Notes under the pieces: generated by a model
Databases searched by the model: none
Told to the model about the DNA's origin: nothing
Seen by the model: the letters and a program-made list of their open reading frames with translations, nothing else
Assembly: GCA_022820675.1 (NCBI GenBank)
Contig: JAJEFC010000041.1
Coordinates: forward strand, 1 to 57,636
Direction of reading: 5' to 3'
Source: Vicinamibacteria bacterium
GTDB taxonomy: Bacteria > Acidobacteriota > Vicinamibacteria > Vicinamibacterales > UBA8438
DNA length: 57,636 bases
Part shown: one piece after another, positions 9,263-18,328 of the stretch
Layout of the letters: each line of letters opens with the position of its first letter
Position numbering within the stretch: the stretch's first letter is position 1
Translations under genes and position numbers: made by a program

Positions 9263-9518
9263 CGCAGTCTGGATCGTCGAGCTTCCCCGGCAACCGAGCA
9301 AGCTACGGAAGCCCACCGGACCGGGCGTCGTCAGCGACGACACCACTGTCGCATGCGCACGCGCATCCATATCTCGCGACAGCGCCCGCGCCGCCGCAGC
9401 TCCGGTGCGACCCCGCCGAGCGCGATTCGCGGTGACGACCGATGCCGAGCGATTGCCGCGTTACCCACCGGCCGGCCCCTGCCCGGTAGCCTACCGCAGC
9501 GTCGCGGGCGACGGCACG

Positions 9519-9547
9519 TTGATTCCGCCGGACCGGTCCACTACGAT
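9519..9547 (+). promoter_or_regulatory. Sigma-70-like promoter of the PHM-like/cytochrome module
   Basis: TTGATT (9519-9524) and TACGAT (9542-9547) are separated by exactly 17 bases. The start codon at 9600 would be about 45 bases from the predicted transcription start. The 337-base divergent region 9263-9599 holds no other convincing feature. Confidence 0.5.
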
Positions 9548-9599
9548 AGGACTACGCACCCGCATCGCCGTTACATCGCCACGCGAGGAGGCCGTCCTG

Positions 9600-11030
9600 A
9601 TGCCTGCATCGAGCTTCCGGGGACGTTGTTTCGCGGCCGGCCTGACCGCCGCCGCCATCGCCATGATCGCCGCGCCGGCCGCGGCCCAGTCCGCCGAAGG
9701 AGCGGACGCCGTCACCTACCACCGGGACATCGCGCCCATTCTCGAGCGGAGCTGCCAGAACTGCCACCGCCCCGAGTCGGTGGCGCCGATGTCGCTGCTG
9801 ACCTACGAGGACGTGCGGCCGTGGGCGCGGTCCATCAAGTACCGCACCGGGCGGGTCGGCAAGCCGGACGTGATGCCGCCGTGGTACATCGAGAAGGACG
9901 TCGGCATCCAGGACTACAAGGGCGACATCTCGCTGAGCGCGGAGGAGATCGCGCTCATCGGGGCGTGGGTCGACGACGGCGCCCCGCGCGGCGAGCCGGT
10001 CGACCGGCCGGCCGTGACCCGCGTCGTCGACGCGTCGGGCTGGCAGATCGGCGAGCCCGACCTCGTCGTCAGGTCCCCGGAGATCGAGGTCCCCGCGACG
10101 GCGCCCGACTGGTGGGGGCCGATCGGCGAGACCGAGACCGGCCTGACCGAGGACCGCTACGTGGCGGCCGTCGAGATGCGCGAGGCGAGCACCTGGGAGG
10201 GCCCGGCCGAGCGCGACACCATCGGCGGGCTCTACGTCATCCACCACCTCGTCATGCTGCCCGTCGGCCCCGACGGTCGGCCGGTCGAGGAGGCCGGCTT
10301 CTGGCCGGTCCACGAGGTGGGGCGCAACCCCGACGTCTTCCACCCCGACGCCGGCAAGCTGCTGAAGGCGGGCTCGAAGATCCTGTTCCCGTCCGCCCAC
10401 CTGCACTCGAACGGCCGCCACACCCGCGCCCAGCTCGAGATGGGGTTCAAGTTCCACCCCAAGGGCTACGAGCCGTCGCGGACGGTGCAGATCATCGGTC
10501 CCGCCACCGTCGAGCTCGACATCCGCACGATGGAGGCCGACCAGGAGTTCGAGGCGTTCAGCACCCTGATGGAGCACACCAAGATGATGGTGTACGAGCC
10601 GCACATGCACGCGGCGGGGGTGCGGATGTGCCTGGACGCCATCTGGCAGAACAACGTCGAGACCCTGAGCTGCGCCGGCTACAACCACAACTGGGTGCGG
10701 GTGTACACCTTCGAGGACGACGCGGCGCCGCTGCTGCCGCGCGGCACCATCCTGCGCATCAGGGGCTACTTCGACAACACCCCGAGCAACCCCAACGTCT
10801 CCGACCCCCGGAACTGGTCGGGGCTGGGCCACCGCTCGATCGACAACATGATGATCAACATCGGGCAGGCGGTGTCGCTGACCGACCAGGAGTTCGCCGA
10901 CGAGATGGCGGCGCGCCGCGAGCGCCTCGGCCTCGCGCCGGGAGAGACGGTCATCGGCTGCCCGCTGTGCGGCTACCCCGACCCGTCGGAGCTGGTGCCG
11001 GCCGCGGCCGACAACACCGGGGGGCAGTAG
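9600..11030 (+). CDS. Secreted c-type cytochrome fused to a copper monooxygenase (PHM)-like domain
   Basis: A 476-residue exported protein. A signal peptide (to about residue 30) is followed by a cytochrome segment with one heme motif, CQNCH (C52, C55, H56), and the TYHRDIAPILERSC context typical of these fusions. The remainder resembles the ascorbate-dependent type II copper monooxygenase fold: an IHH pair (H215, H216), HLHSNG (H267, H269) and EPHMHAAGVRM (H335, H337), which are plausible copper ligands. Members probably pass electrons from heme to copper during oxidation of an unknown substrate; this is inferred, not shown. The start is fixed by GAGGAGG nine bases upstream. A gene for a secreted partner follows after 2 bases. 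The pair recurs at 56091-57636. Confidence 0.75.
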   Translation: MPASSFRGRCFAAGLTAAAIAMIAAPAAAQSAEGADAVTYHRDIAPILERSCQNCHRPESVAPMSLLTYEDVRPWARSIKYRTGRVGKPDVMPPWYIEKDVGIQDYKGDISLSAEEIALIGAWVDDGAPRGEPVDRPAVTRVVDASGWQIGEPDLVVRSPEIEVPATAPDWWGPIGETETGLTEDRYVAAVEMREASTWEGPAERDTIGGLYVIHHLVMLPVGPDGRPVEEAGFWPVHEVGRNPDVFHPDAGKLLKAGSKILFPSAHLHSNGRHTRAQLEMGFKFHPKGYEPSRTVQIIGPATVELDIRTMEADQEFEAFSTLMEHTKMMVYEPHMHAAGVRMCLDAIWQNNVETLSCAGYNHNWVRVYTFEDDAAPLLPRGTILRIRGYFDNTPSNPNVSDPRNWSGLGHRSIDNMMINIGQAVSLTDQEFADEMAARRERLGLAPGETVIGCPLCGYPDPSELVPAAADNTGGQ

Positions 11031-11032
11031 CG

Positions 11033-12061
11033 ATGGCGAGGATGACGCGGACGCCGGAGCCGCCTGGTCGGGGTGGCGACCGAGGCGAAGGGGCGCGCCG
11101 TGCGGCGATGGTGAGCACGACGCCGACGCAGGAACTGCGAAGGGCGCGAGTGGCGGCGAGCGCCGCCGCCCTGATGGCCGCGGTCATCGTCGTCGCCGCG
11201 CCGGTCGCGGTCCAGGCCCAGGACCAGGGCGAGGCCGAGGACCGGCCGGGGCGCGAGATCAGCATCTCGCCCGCCTACGAAGGCTGGGAGCGGAACGACG
11301 ACGGGTCGTTCAACCTCGTCTTCGGCTACATGAACCGGAGCTGGGACCCCGCCGAGGTCCCCATCGGCCTCGACAACCGCATCGAGCCGGGCAGCCCGGA
11401 TCGCGGCCAGCCCACGCGCTTCCAGCCGCGGCGGAACCGGCACGTCTTCCGGGTCCGCGTGCCGGCCGACTTCGGCGATCGCGAGCTGGTCTGGACGCTC
11501 ACGAGCCGCGGCGAGACCGAGCGCGCCTACGCGACCCTGCATCCCGACTACTTTCTCGACGACGTCGCGATCATGAACAACAACGGCGCCGGCGGGCCGG
11601 CCGGGGGCGCCTACAACATCTTCGGCAACCAGCGGCCGGAGCTGGAGGTCGACGGCCTGTCGGTGCGCCGCACCACCGTGGGCGAGCCCGTGGTCCTGCG
11701 GGCGCACGCAACCGACGACGGCGTGCCGAGGACGCGGAACATGCCGGCCCCGCGCATCGGCACCACCCGCATCGGGGCGGGCACCCCGAACAGCGCGAGC
11801 GGCCTGCGCGTGGCCTGGATCGTCTACCGCGGCCCGGGCGCGGTCACGTTCGATCCGCCGCAGTTCAAGGTCTGGGAGGACTACCGCGCCGGCGCCGACT
11901 CGCCGTGGGCGCCGGGCTGGAAGACGCCGGAGCCGCCCGAGGACGGGACGTGGGTGGTCGAGGCGACCTTCCATCGGCCGGGCCGCTACGTGATCCGCGC
12001 CCTCGCCCACGACGGCGGACTCGCGACCCACCAGGACGTGACCGTCAACGTCGGCCCCTGA
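11033..12061 (+). CDS. Secreted protein of unknown function, partner of the PHM-like cytochrome
   Basis: A 342-residue protein with a long basic N-terminus and a signal peptide (about residues 40-62, ending AVQAQ). The mature part begins ISISPAYEGWERNDDGSFNL and continues FGYMNRSWDPAEVPIGLDN, then VPADFGDRELVWTL, VAWIVYRGPG and a C-terminal VVEATFHRPGRYVIRALAHD, which looks like an immunoglobulin-like beta sandwich. I do not recognise a named domain. It starts 2 bases after the upstream stop, so it is in an operon with the PHM-like protein. An internal start at 11108 would give a more conventional signal peptide. A clear paralog at 56091-56984 sits in the same position beside the same partner family, which implies joint function. 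Confidence 0.75.
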   Translation: MARMTRTPEPPGRGGDRGEGARRAAMVSTTPTQELRRARVAASAAALMAAVIVVAAPVAVQAQDQGEAEDRPGREISISPAYEGWERNDDGSFNLVFGYMNRSWDPAEVPIGLDNRIEPGSPDRGQPTRFQPRRNRHVFRVRVPADFGDRELVWTLTSRGETERAYATLHPDYFLDDVAIMNNNGAGGPAGGAYNIFGNQRPELEVDGLSVRRTTVGEPVVLRAHATDDGVPRTRNMPAPRIGTTRIGAGTPNSASGLRVAWIVYRGPGAVTFDPPQFKVWEDYRAGADSPWAPGWKTPEPPEDGTWVVEATFHRPGRYVIRALAHDGGLATHQDVTVNVGP

Positions 12062-12068
12062 TTCGGGC

Positions 12069-12108
12069 GCGGGTCCGGCGTCGCCGGCTCTGCGACCGCC
12101 GGACCCGC
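12069..12108 (+). terminator. GC-rich hairpin after the PHM module
   Basis: A perfect 12-base stem, GCGGGTCCGGCG at 12069-12080 paired with 12097-12108, starts 7 bases beyond the stop codon. There is no T run, so termination is inferred from position. Confidence 0.45.
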
Positions 12109-12246
12109 GGCGCCGTGTTCGGGCTCCCCCAGCGCATTCCGAGGACACTGATCGATACCGGGTTGCCCACCACACCCGGATGCAGCCCGCCTTTCAGCGG
12201 CTTCTGCACCTGGCACGCGGCAAGGTGATTCCCGGCAAGGCCCCAA

Positions 12247-12272
12247 GAGTCCGTTGCCGGGGTCACGGACTC
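12247..12272 (-). terminator. Hairpin downstream of the prolyl oligopeptidase gene
   Basis: A perfect 8-base stem (GAGTCCGT/ACGGACTC) with a 10-base loop lies 53 bases beyond the minus-strand gene that ends at 12326, in a convergent intergenic region. T run weak. Confidence 0.35.
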
Positions 12273-12325
12273 GCGGGTTCGGCCAGCCGCCAAGTCTCGG
12301 CCGCGCAAGCCGAGGGGCGGTCGCG

Positions 12326-14419
12326 CTAATCCCGCCCCACCTGCCAGAGCAGGAAGCTCACCGTGTCGACCATCTCGTCGATCTGCTGGCTCACCGGCTG
12401 GCCCCCGGAGTGGCCCGCGGCCGTGTGGTAACGCAGCAGGATCGGGTCGCCCGAGCCGTTCCTCGCCTGCATCAGGGCCGTCATCTTGCGGGCGTGCAGC
12501 GGGGCGACGCGCGTGTCGCCGTCGCCCGACAGGTACAGCGTCGCCGGGTAGTCGCCGCCGTCGACGACGTTGTGGTACGGCGAGTACGCGTGGATGTAGG
12601 CGAACTGCTCGGGGTCGTCGCTCGACCCGTACTCGGGCACCCAGAAGCTGGCGACGAGGAACTGGTGGTAGCGCACCATGTCGAGCAGCGGATAGGTGCA
12701 CACCACCGCCCCGAACAGGTCGGGCCGCTGGTTCGACACCGCGCCGACGAGGAGCCCGCCGTTGCTGCCGCCGCGGATGGCGAGGTGCTCGGGGCTGGTG
12801 TAGCCCTCGGCGACGAGGTGCTCGGCCGCGGCGATGAAGTCGTCGAAGACGTTCTGCTTGCTCTCGAGCATGCCGGCGCGGTGCCACGCCTCGCCGAACT
12901 CGCTGCCCCCGCGCAGGTTGGCCAGGGCGAAGACGCCGCCCGACTCGAGCCACGTCGTGGCGAGGGCCGAGAACGCCGGCGTCATGGCGTTGTTGAAGCC
13001 GCCGTAGCCGGTGAGCAGGGTCGGGTTGCCGCCGTCGAGGACGACGTCGGGCGGGTGGACGACGAACATCGGCACCTCGGTGCCGTCCTTCGACGCGAAC
13101 CAGCGCTGCGTGACCGCGTAGGCGGCGGGGTCGACGGGCAGCTCGGGCTCGGCCCACACGGACTGCTCGCCGGTCGCGAGGTCGTAGCGGTAGATGGTGC
13201 TGGGCACGTGGAACGTCTGGAACGTGAAGAAGGCCTCGTCGCTCGTCCAGCGCCCCGCCCCGCCGCCGACCGAGCCGAGGGTGTCGAACGCGATGTCGCG
13301 GACGTGGGTCCCGTCGAGCTCGTGGACGGCGACCCGCGGCTGCACGTCCTGCAGGTACGACACCGCGAGCTTCCCGCCGAGGGCGGCGGCCCCCTCCACC
13401 ACAACGTCGTCGCGCTCGGGGACGACCTCGCGCCAGCCTTCGAACCCGGGGTCCGCGGGGTCGGCCAGCACCACCCGCCGGTTCGGCGCGTCGAGGTTGG
13501 TGACGATGACCAGCTCGCCGCCCGCGAACGAGGCCCACGACTCGGAGACGCCGTCGGCAATGGCGGTCACGAACGGCGTGTCCCGCCGGAGGTCCTTGAC
13601 GTGGATCTCGGTCGGGCCCGACGAGCCCTCGATGACGTGGACGACCAGCCAGCGCCCGTCGTCGGAGACGACGCTGACGGGAATCTGGTGGCGCTCGTAC
13701 CCCTCGCCGAAGAGCTGCACGTCGTCGGCCATCGGGGTGCCGAACGCGTGGTACATCACCCGCGGGGTCACGTCGCCGTACCGCTCGTAGTAGAGCCCGC
13801 CCCCGTCCGCGGCCAGGGTCACCCCGCCGTAGCGGGCCGCCGGCAGCACGTCGTCGAGGTCCTCGCCGGTGTCGACGTCGCGGACGCGGATGGAGACCTC
13901 GTCGACGCCGCCTTCGCGCACGGCGTAGGCCACCCGGGCCCCGTCGTCGGAGATGTCCCACAGGGCCACGCTCGTGGAGTGATCCGGGCTCATCGGGTGG
14001 GGGTCGATCAGCACCCGATCCTCGCCGTCGAGCCCCTCGCGCACGTAGATCACCGACAGGTCCTGGTCGGCGCGCCGCTTGCTGTAGAAGTAGCGCCCCC
14101 CGCGCTCGTTGGGCAGGCCGACCACGTCGCGCTCGAGCACCGACGCGGCCTGCGCCCGCAGCTCGTCGCGGCCCGGCAGGGCGCCCAGCACCGCGTCGGT
14201 GTGGGCGTTCTGCGCGTCGATCCAGGCGCGCGTCTCGGGCGCTTCCTGGTCCTCGAGCCAGCGGTAGGGGTCGGGCACCTCCACGCCGTGCAGCGTGTCG
14301 ACGACCTCCCGGACCTCGGTGGGCGGTGGCGGCGGCACGTCGATTCCCGAGTCTCCGCCGCAGGCGGCCATCAACGTCATACCGGCGACGATTCCCGCAG
14401 CGCGTCGCGATCCGGCCAT
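12326..14419 (-). CDS. Prolyl oligopeptidase (S9A), lipoprotein
   Basis: A 697-residue serine peptidase that cleaves short proline-containing peptides. The N-terminus ends in a lipobox-like LMAACGG, so the mature enzyme is probably lipid-anchored outside the inner membrane. The N-terminal PDPYRWLEDQEAPETRAWID is diagnostic of S9A, followed by the beta-propeller that gates the active site. The catalytic triad is visible: S552 in GGSNGG, D635 in DGDTRVAPLHA and H670 in AAGHSGG. The Gly-rich LTGYGGFN and NLRGGSEFGEAWHRAG that precede the serine are also family signatures. The length matches the family (about 700). The start has GGGGAGGAG just upstream. No operon partner. Confidence 0.95.
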   Translation of the reverse strand: MAGSRRAAGIVAGMTLMAACGGDSGIDVPPPPPTEVREVVDTLHGVEVPDPYRWLEDQEAPETRAWIDAQNAHTDAVLGALPGRDELRAQAASVLERDVVGLPNERGGRYFYSKRRADQDLSVIYVREGLDGEDRVLIDPHPMSPDHSTSVALWDISDDGARVAYAVREGGVDEVSIRVRDVDTGEDLDDVLPAARYGGVTLAADGGGLYYERYGDVTPRVMYHAFGTPMADDVQLFGEGYERHQIPVSVVSDDGRWLVVHVIEGSSGPTEIHVKDLRRDTPFVTAIADGVSESWASFAGGELVIVTNLDAPNRRVVLADPADPGFEGWREVVPERDDVVVEGAAALGGKLAVSYLQDVQPRVAVHELDGTHVRDIAFDTLGSVGGGAGRWTSDEAFFTFQTFHVPSTIYRYDLATGEQSVWAEPELPVDPAAYAVTQRWFASKDGTEVPMFVVHPPDVVLDGGNPTLLTGYGGFNNAMTPAFSALATTWLESGGVFALANLRGGSEFGEAWHRAGMLESKQNVFDDFIAAAEHLVAEGYTSPEHLAIRGGSNGGLLVGAVSNQRPDLFGAVVCTYPLLDMVRYHQFLVASFWVPEYGSSDDPEQFAYIHAYSPYHNVVDGGDYPATLYLSGDGDTRVAPLHARKMTALMQARNGSGDPILLRYHTAAGHSGGQPVSQQIDEMVDTVSFLLWQVGRD

Positions 14420-14473
14420 GGTCTCCTCCCCGACATCGGAATGTCAGCGTAGCGCACTTCGGCGGATCCGGAC

Positions 14474-16294
14474 TCAATCCGCCTCCCGCAGGTAGTGATA
14501 CTCCAAGGCCGCGCCCAGGGCCATCGCGCCGCCGCGGTCGTCGGCCCCGTTGACGGCGGGGCGGTCGAGATAGTAGCGGCGGGTCGGACCCGCTCCGGTG
14601 CCGATGCAGACGTCGACCAGCGTGCCGTCCTCCGCCACGTGGCCGAGCAGCGCGCGCCACGCCCGCTCGACGACCGGCCGGTACGATTCGTCGAGCCACC
14701 CGAGCCGGAGGCCCCGGGCCATCGCGGTCAGGGTCATCGCGGTGACGCTCGTCTCGCGGTAGCTGCCGGGCTCGTCGACGACCTGCCGCCACATGCCGTC
14801 CGGGGCCTGGCGGGCGCGCATGGCGGCGAGGTGCCGGCGGTGGATGTCGAGCACCGCCGCCCGCTGCGGATCGTCGGCGGGCAGGACCGTCAGGAGCTCG
14901 GAGAGGCCGAGGGCGCCGAAGCCGTTGCCGCGGCCCCAAGCAACGGGGGCGCCGGCGTCGTGGTGGAACAGGCCGTCCGGCTGCTGCAGGCGCGCGGCGT
15001 AGGTGGTGACGAGGCGGACTGCGGCGGCGAGGCCCTCGGGGTCGCCGGCGCGGACCGCGGCGATGGTACCGAGGAAGAAGTCGTCGCTCCACCCGGAGCC
15101 GTGGCGGGGGACGCCCGGCGCGTCCTCCGCCCGCGCCAGGACCACCCCCTCGGCCGCGAGCCGGGCCGCCGCGTCGCGATCGCCGCCGGGCGACTGCGCC
15201 AGCTCGCTGAAGATCATCGTCCCCGCCACCGCCGCGAAGCTGATGCGGTCGCCGAACAGCGGCCGTTCGCCGGAGAGCCACGGGCCGACCTCTCGCATCA
15301 CCTTGTCGCGCAGCGACTCGTCGCCGTCGAGCTCGGCCAGCCGCAGCGAGTGCACCCAGGCGAGGGCGGGAATGTAGCTGATGCTCGGGGTGCCGGGATA
15401 GCGACGCGCGAGGACGCGCGCCACCGGCAGCGGGTCGCGCCCCGTGCGCGCGGCGAAGGCGACGCGCAGGGGCGACCGCCCGTTCGGGGCGCGGGCCAGC
15501 GCCTCGCGCATCAGTGCCGCCCCGTCGGACGCGCCGGCCGTGGCGAGCATCGTGGCGACGGGACCGAGATCCGGTTGGCTCGCCGGGTCCGCCATCGCCG
15601 CGGCCAGCGAGCCGGCCGGCACGCTCGCGTCGCCGACCGTCCCGCCCCCCTCGCCGGCGGCGCGGGAGACGATGCGCAGCCCGTCCCCGGCCCGTACCTC
15701 CCCCACCAGGTCGGGGGCCTGGTAGGCGACCCAACGCCAGACGTAGCGGCTCTCGGGCCGGTCGGGGTCGTCGAAGAACCCGCCGGCCGGGGGAAACCCG
15801 CCGGGCCGACCCGGTCCGTCCGGCGACGGATGGGCCATCGGCAGCGCGCTCACGGCCCACCGCGTGCGCTCCTCCTCGGGGGCCTCGGTCTTGAACCACC
15901 GCACCGCGTCGAGCACGATGCGCGCCGCCGCGTCGGCGTCGCCGTCGAGCCCGCCGACCAGCACCAGGCGACGCTCGGCCCGCGACGGGTCGAAGGGCGA
16001 CGGGTTCTCGAGGGTGAGCAGCGGGGTCTCGTCGCGGGCCACTCCGGCCGCGCTCACGATGCGCGGCTCGCCCGCAATCGCCGCTACGGCCTCGAGCATC
16101 GCCCGCCTGTCCGCCGTCCCGACCGCCCGGGGCTGGGCCGTCGCAGTGCCGGCTCCCGGCCGCGCGGGCGCCGCTGCGGTCTCGGCGCAACACTCGGCCT
16201 CACTACCGACTCCCGGCCCGAGCGTCAGCCCCACCGCGATGGCCACCGCCCCGGCCCACCGCACGCCGCGTCTCGCCCCCGGCGCCCCACCCAT
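14474..16294 (-). CDS. GH105-like (unsaturated rhamnogalacturonyl hydrolase type) exported glycosidase
   Basis: A 606-residue protein with a signal-like N-terminus (MGGAPGARRGVRWAGAVAIA). The N-terminal 200 residues are unusual for the family and resemble a carboxypeptidase- or esterase-like segment (RLVLVGGLDGDADAA). The C-terminal half is an alpha/alpha barrel with signatures of glycoside hydrolase family 105/88: GWSDDFFLGTIAA, QPDGLFHHD, the highly typical WGRGNGF, and DGMWRQVVDEPGSYRETS. GH105 enzymes remove unsaturated uronic acids from pectin or ulvan fragments. The start at 16294 follows GGGGGGAGAG; a longer start at 16324 would lie inside the repeat array. The promoter must lie in or beyond that array. 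Confidence 0.75.
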   Translation of the reverse strand: MGGAPGARRGVRWAGAVAIAVGLTLGPGVGSEAECCAETAAAPARPGAGTATAQPRAVGTADRRAMLEAVAAIAGEPRIVSAAGVARDETPLLTLENPSPFDPSRAERRLVLVGGLDGDADAAARIVLDAVRWFKTEAPEEERTRWAVSALPMAHPSPDGPGRPGGFPPAGGFFDDPDRPESRYVWRWVAYQAPDLVGEVRAGDGLRIVSRAAGEGGGTVGDASVPAGSLAAAMADPASQPDLGPVATMLATAGASDGAALMREALARAPNGRSPLRVAFAARTGRDPLPVARVLARRYPGTPSISYIPALAWVHSLRLAELDGDESLRDKVMREVGPWLSGERPLFGDRISFAAVAGTMIFSELAQSPGGDRDAAARLAAEGVVLARAEDAPGVPRHGSGWSDDFFLGTIAAVRAGDPEGLAAAVRLVTTYAARLQQPDGLFHHDAGAPVAWGRGNGFGALGLSELLTVLPADDPQRAAVLDIHRRHLAAMRARQAPDGMWRQVVDEPGSYRETSVTAMTLTAMARGLRLGWLDESYRPVVERAWRALLGHVAEDGTLVDVCIGTGAGPTRRYYLDRPAVNGADDRGGAMALGAALEYHYLREAD

Positions 16295-16733
16295 CGTCAC
16301 TCTCCCCCCCGCCGGAATCGTCACTCTCCCCCGGCCGGAATCGTCACTCTCCCCCAGCCGGAATCGTCACTCTCCCCCGGCCGGAATCGTCGATCTCCTC
16401 CCAGCCGGAATCGCGAATCTCCCACGACCGGGAATCGCCGATCACGCCCGGAATCGACGGTTGCCCCCACCGAACCGGCAGTCTCGCCCTCCCGGAATCG
16501 ACAGTCGCCCCCGGCGGGAGTCGTCCACCTCTACCCAAGCCGGTGGTCAGCCTCCGCCGGCCAGTCGTCAGTCTCGCGCCAGCCGGTCGTCAGTCTCGCC
16601 CCCGGCCGGTCGTCAGTCTTGCCCCCGGCCGGTCGTCAGTCTCGCCCCCGGCCGATCGTCAGTCTCCCGCCAGCCAGAACCGGTCGTCAGTCTCTCCCCC
16701 GGCCGGTCGTCAATCTCCCGCCAGCCAGAACAT
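16293..16733. repeat. Degenerate 23-bp minisatellite (about 18 units)
   Basis: About 440 bases made of head-to-tail units of 22-24 bases in two sequence families. Units near the GH105 side read ATCGTCACTCTCCCCCGGCC plus GGA; units near 16580-16700 read GTCGTCAGTCTCGCCCCCGG plus CCG. Several copies are identical (for example 16317-16339 and 16363-16385), others are degenerate or fused. The array covers the last codons and stop of the YVTN gene (ends 16710) and reaches the GH105 start codon, so it fills the whole intergenic space. Confidence 0.9.
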
Positions 16734-17705
16734 GCACCCGGGCCCCGAGCCTTCGCCGGTCGGAATCTCCGCCACGACCTCCAGGCTCTCCAGGTCGATC
16801 ACCGCGACGCGGTCGTCACCCCGCAGGGCGGCGAAGGCCACCGCGCCGTCGGGCCGCACCAGCACCGCGTTGGGGGCGAGGTCGAGCCGCCCGACCTCGG
16901 TCCGCGACGCGGCGTCCATGACCACCACGCTCGTCGCCGAGTCCGAGATGAGCACCCGGGCCCCGTCCGGGGTGAAGGCGAGCCGGTTGGGATCCGCCAG
17001 GCCCAGCTCGAGGCGCTCGGTGACCGCCTTCGAAGCGACGTCGACGATGGACACGCCGCCGTCGTTCCGGGTGGCCGTCCACAGCTCCGCACCGTCCGGC
17101 GAGAGATCGAGCCCCTCCGGGTACGCGCCGGCGGCGGGAATCGTGGTCACCCGCCAGTCGGGCGGGCCGGCCGCCGCGCCCTCGACCACGCTCAGCGTGT
17201 CCGACTCCCGGTTGGCGGTGAAGATGGTGTCGCGGTCCCGGCTCAGGACCATCATGTGAGCGCCGTCCTGGCCGAGTCCGAGCAGCCAGTCGACCTCGTC
17301 GGCCTCGGGGTCGTAGCGGCCGATGGCCTTGTAGCCCTCCACCGTGAAGTACAGCCGGCCGCCGGCGAAGCGCACGTCGTGCGGCACGCTGCCGCGGCCG
17401 ACGTCGAGCCGGCGCAGCTCGGTCATCGTCTCCAGGTCGATCACCGAGATGCCGTCGCTCGGGCTCGCCACGAACGCGAGCTTCCCGTCCGGCGTAGCGG
17501 CCACCTCGTGGGGGCCCTGCACCGTGGCCACCTGTCCGAGCACCGTCCCCGCCGCCGGGTCCACGACGGCGAGGGCGCTGGCGTCCCGCAGCAGCACCAA
17601 CAGCCGCGCATCCCGGGTCTGTGCCGCCGCCGCGCCGACGCCGGCCAGGAAAACGCCCGCGCCGAGCATCGCCGTCCATCGCATCGCCTGTCTCGCTGCA
17701 CTCAC
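16710..17705 (-). CDS. Exported YVTN-family beta-propeller protein
   Basis: A 331-residue protein with a signal peptide (MLGAGVFLAGVGAAAAQ) followed by about seven propeller blades of the YVTN/SMP-30-like type: ALAVVDPAAGTVLGQVATV, GKLAFVASPSDGISVIDLET, DTIFTANRESDTLSVVEG, ARVLISDSATSVVVMD and others. Such proteins are periplasmic or surface propellers, often next to redox systems, with unknown ligands. I place the start at the GTG at 17705, preceded by GAGGAG with 8-base spacing; an ATG at 17684 is the alternative. The last codons (MFWLAGD) lie inside the minisatellite, so the C-terminus has been rewritten by repeat sequence. Confidence 0.8.
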   Translation of the reverse strand: MSAARQAMRWTAMLGAGVFLAGVGAAAAQTRDARLLVLLRDASALAVVDPAAGTVLGQVATVQGPHEVAATPDGKLAFVASPSDGISVIDLETMTELRRLDVGRGSVPHDVRFAGGRLYFTVEGYKAIGRYDPEADEVDWLLGLGQDGAHMMVLSRDRDTIFTANRESDTLSVVEGAAAGPPDWRVTTIPAAGAYPEGLDLSPDGAELWTATRNDGGVSIVDVASKAVTERLELGLADPNRLAFTPDGARVLISDSATSVVVMDAASRTEVGRLDLAPNAVLVRPDGAVAFAALRGDDRVAVIDLESLEVVAEIPTGEGSGPGCMFWLAGD

Positions 17706-18328
17706 CGGACACTCCTCTCCTCGCCTCCCACGACGCTCCGGCGCGACGGAGCGTGGCGGCGAACGACCGGGGCGAATCCGCACCATGATGGTCCGCGGCA
17801 GTCGCAACCGCAAGACCCCTTCGCAATCCGTACCCGACTGTGCCAGCCTTGTGTTCCGTCCTGCCTGAACAACACGGTTTCTCACGCACGATCCCGGTTT
17901 TCTGGAATCATCGGCTCTCGGCCCGGGCTCACGGAGAGGGTTGCCCGTCTCGCGAGCCCCAGCTTCGCGGTCCGGCCGGTGCCTTGCCGACGTCTCCGGC
18001 CCCGGAGCGTGAAGAACACGCCTCGCCCCGCACGACCAGGCCCCTGCCGGGCTTCCCAGCCCCGGAACTCCCAGAACCTCGCGGGACCGCCGCATGTCGG
18101 CGATCCCTTGCCGGAGTTTCCGGCCGCGGAGCTGGAGCAGGATCCTGGTACGGCTCGCGTTCCCTCGGGCAGCTTCCATGCCCGCGAGCACTCCTCCGGT
18201 TCCTTGCGCTATGCCGGTGCGCGGCCGATGTCGCCGTCTCCTGTTGCCGGTAGGCAGTTTCACGTAGAATCAGGGCCGGCGCGAAACGTATCAGGCGCCC
18301 CGACGAGAGAACCACCAAGGAGATCGAC
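17706..18328. other. Long divergent intergenic region
   Basis: About 620 bases between divergent genes. No coding region, RNA or clear operator is visible. Upstream of the plus-strand gene, TTGCCG and TAGAAT (about 18244-18271) with 15-base spacing are a weak promoter candidate. The middle shows loosely repeated phrases ending in CCGGAG or CCGGAA, too degenerate to define units. Confidence 0.4.

Noticed and set aside
16293..16733. CRISPR array
   Set aside because: Units of 23 bases are directly adjacent with no unique spacers of constant length, and no cas gene is nearby. It is a tandem minisatellite.
16293..16733. G-quadruplex array on the minus strand
   Set aside because: G runs occur once per 23 bases with loops too long for stable canonical quadruplexes.
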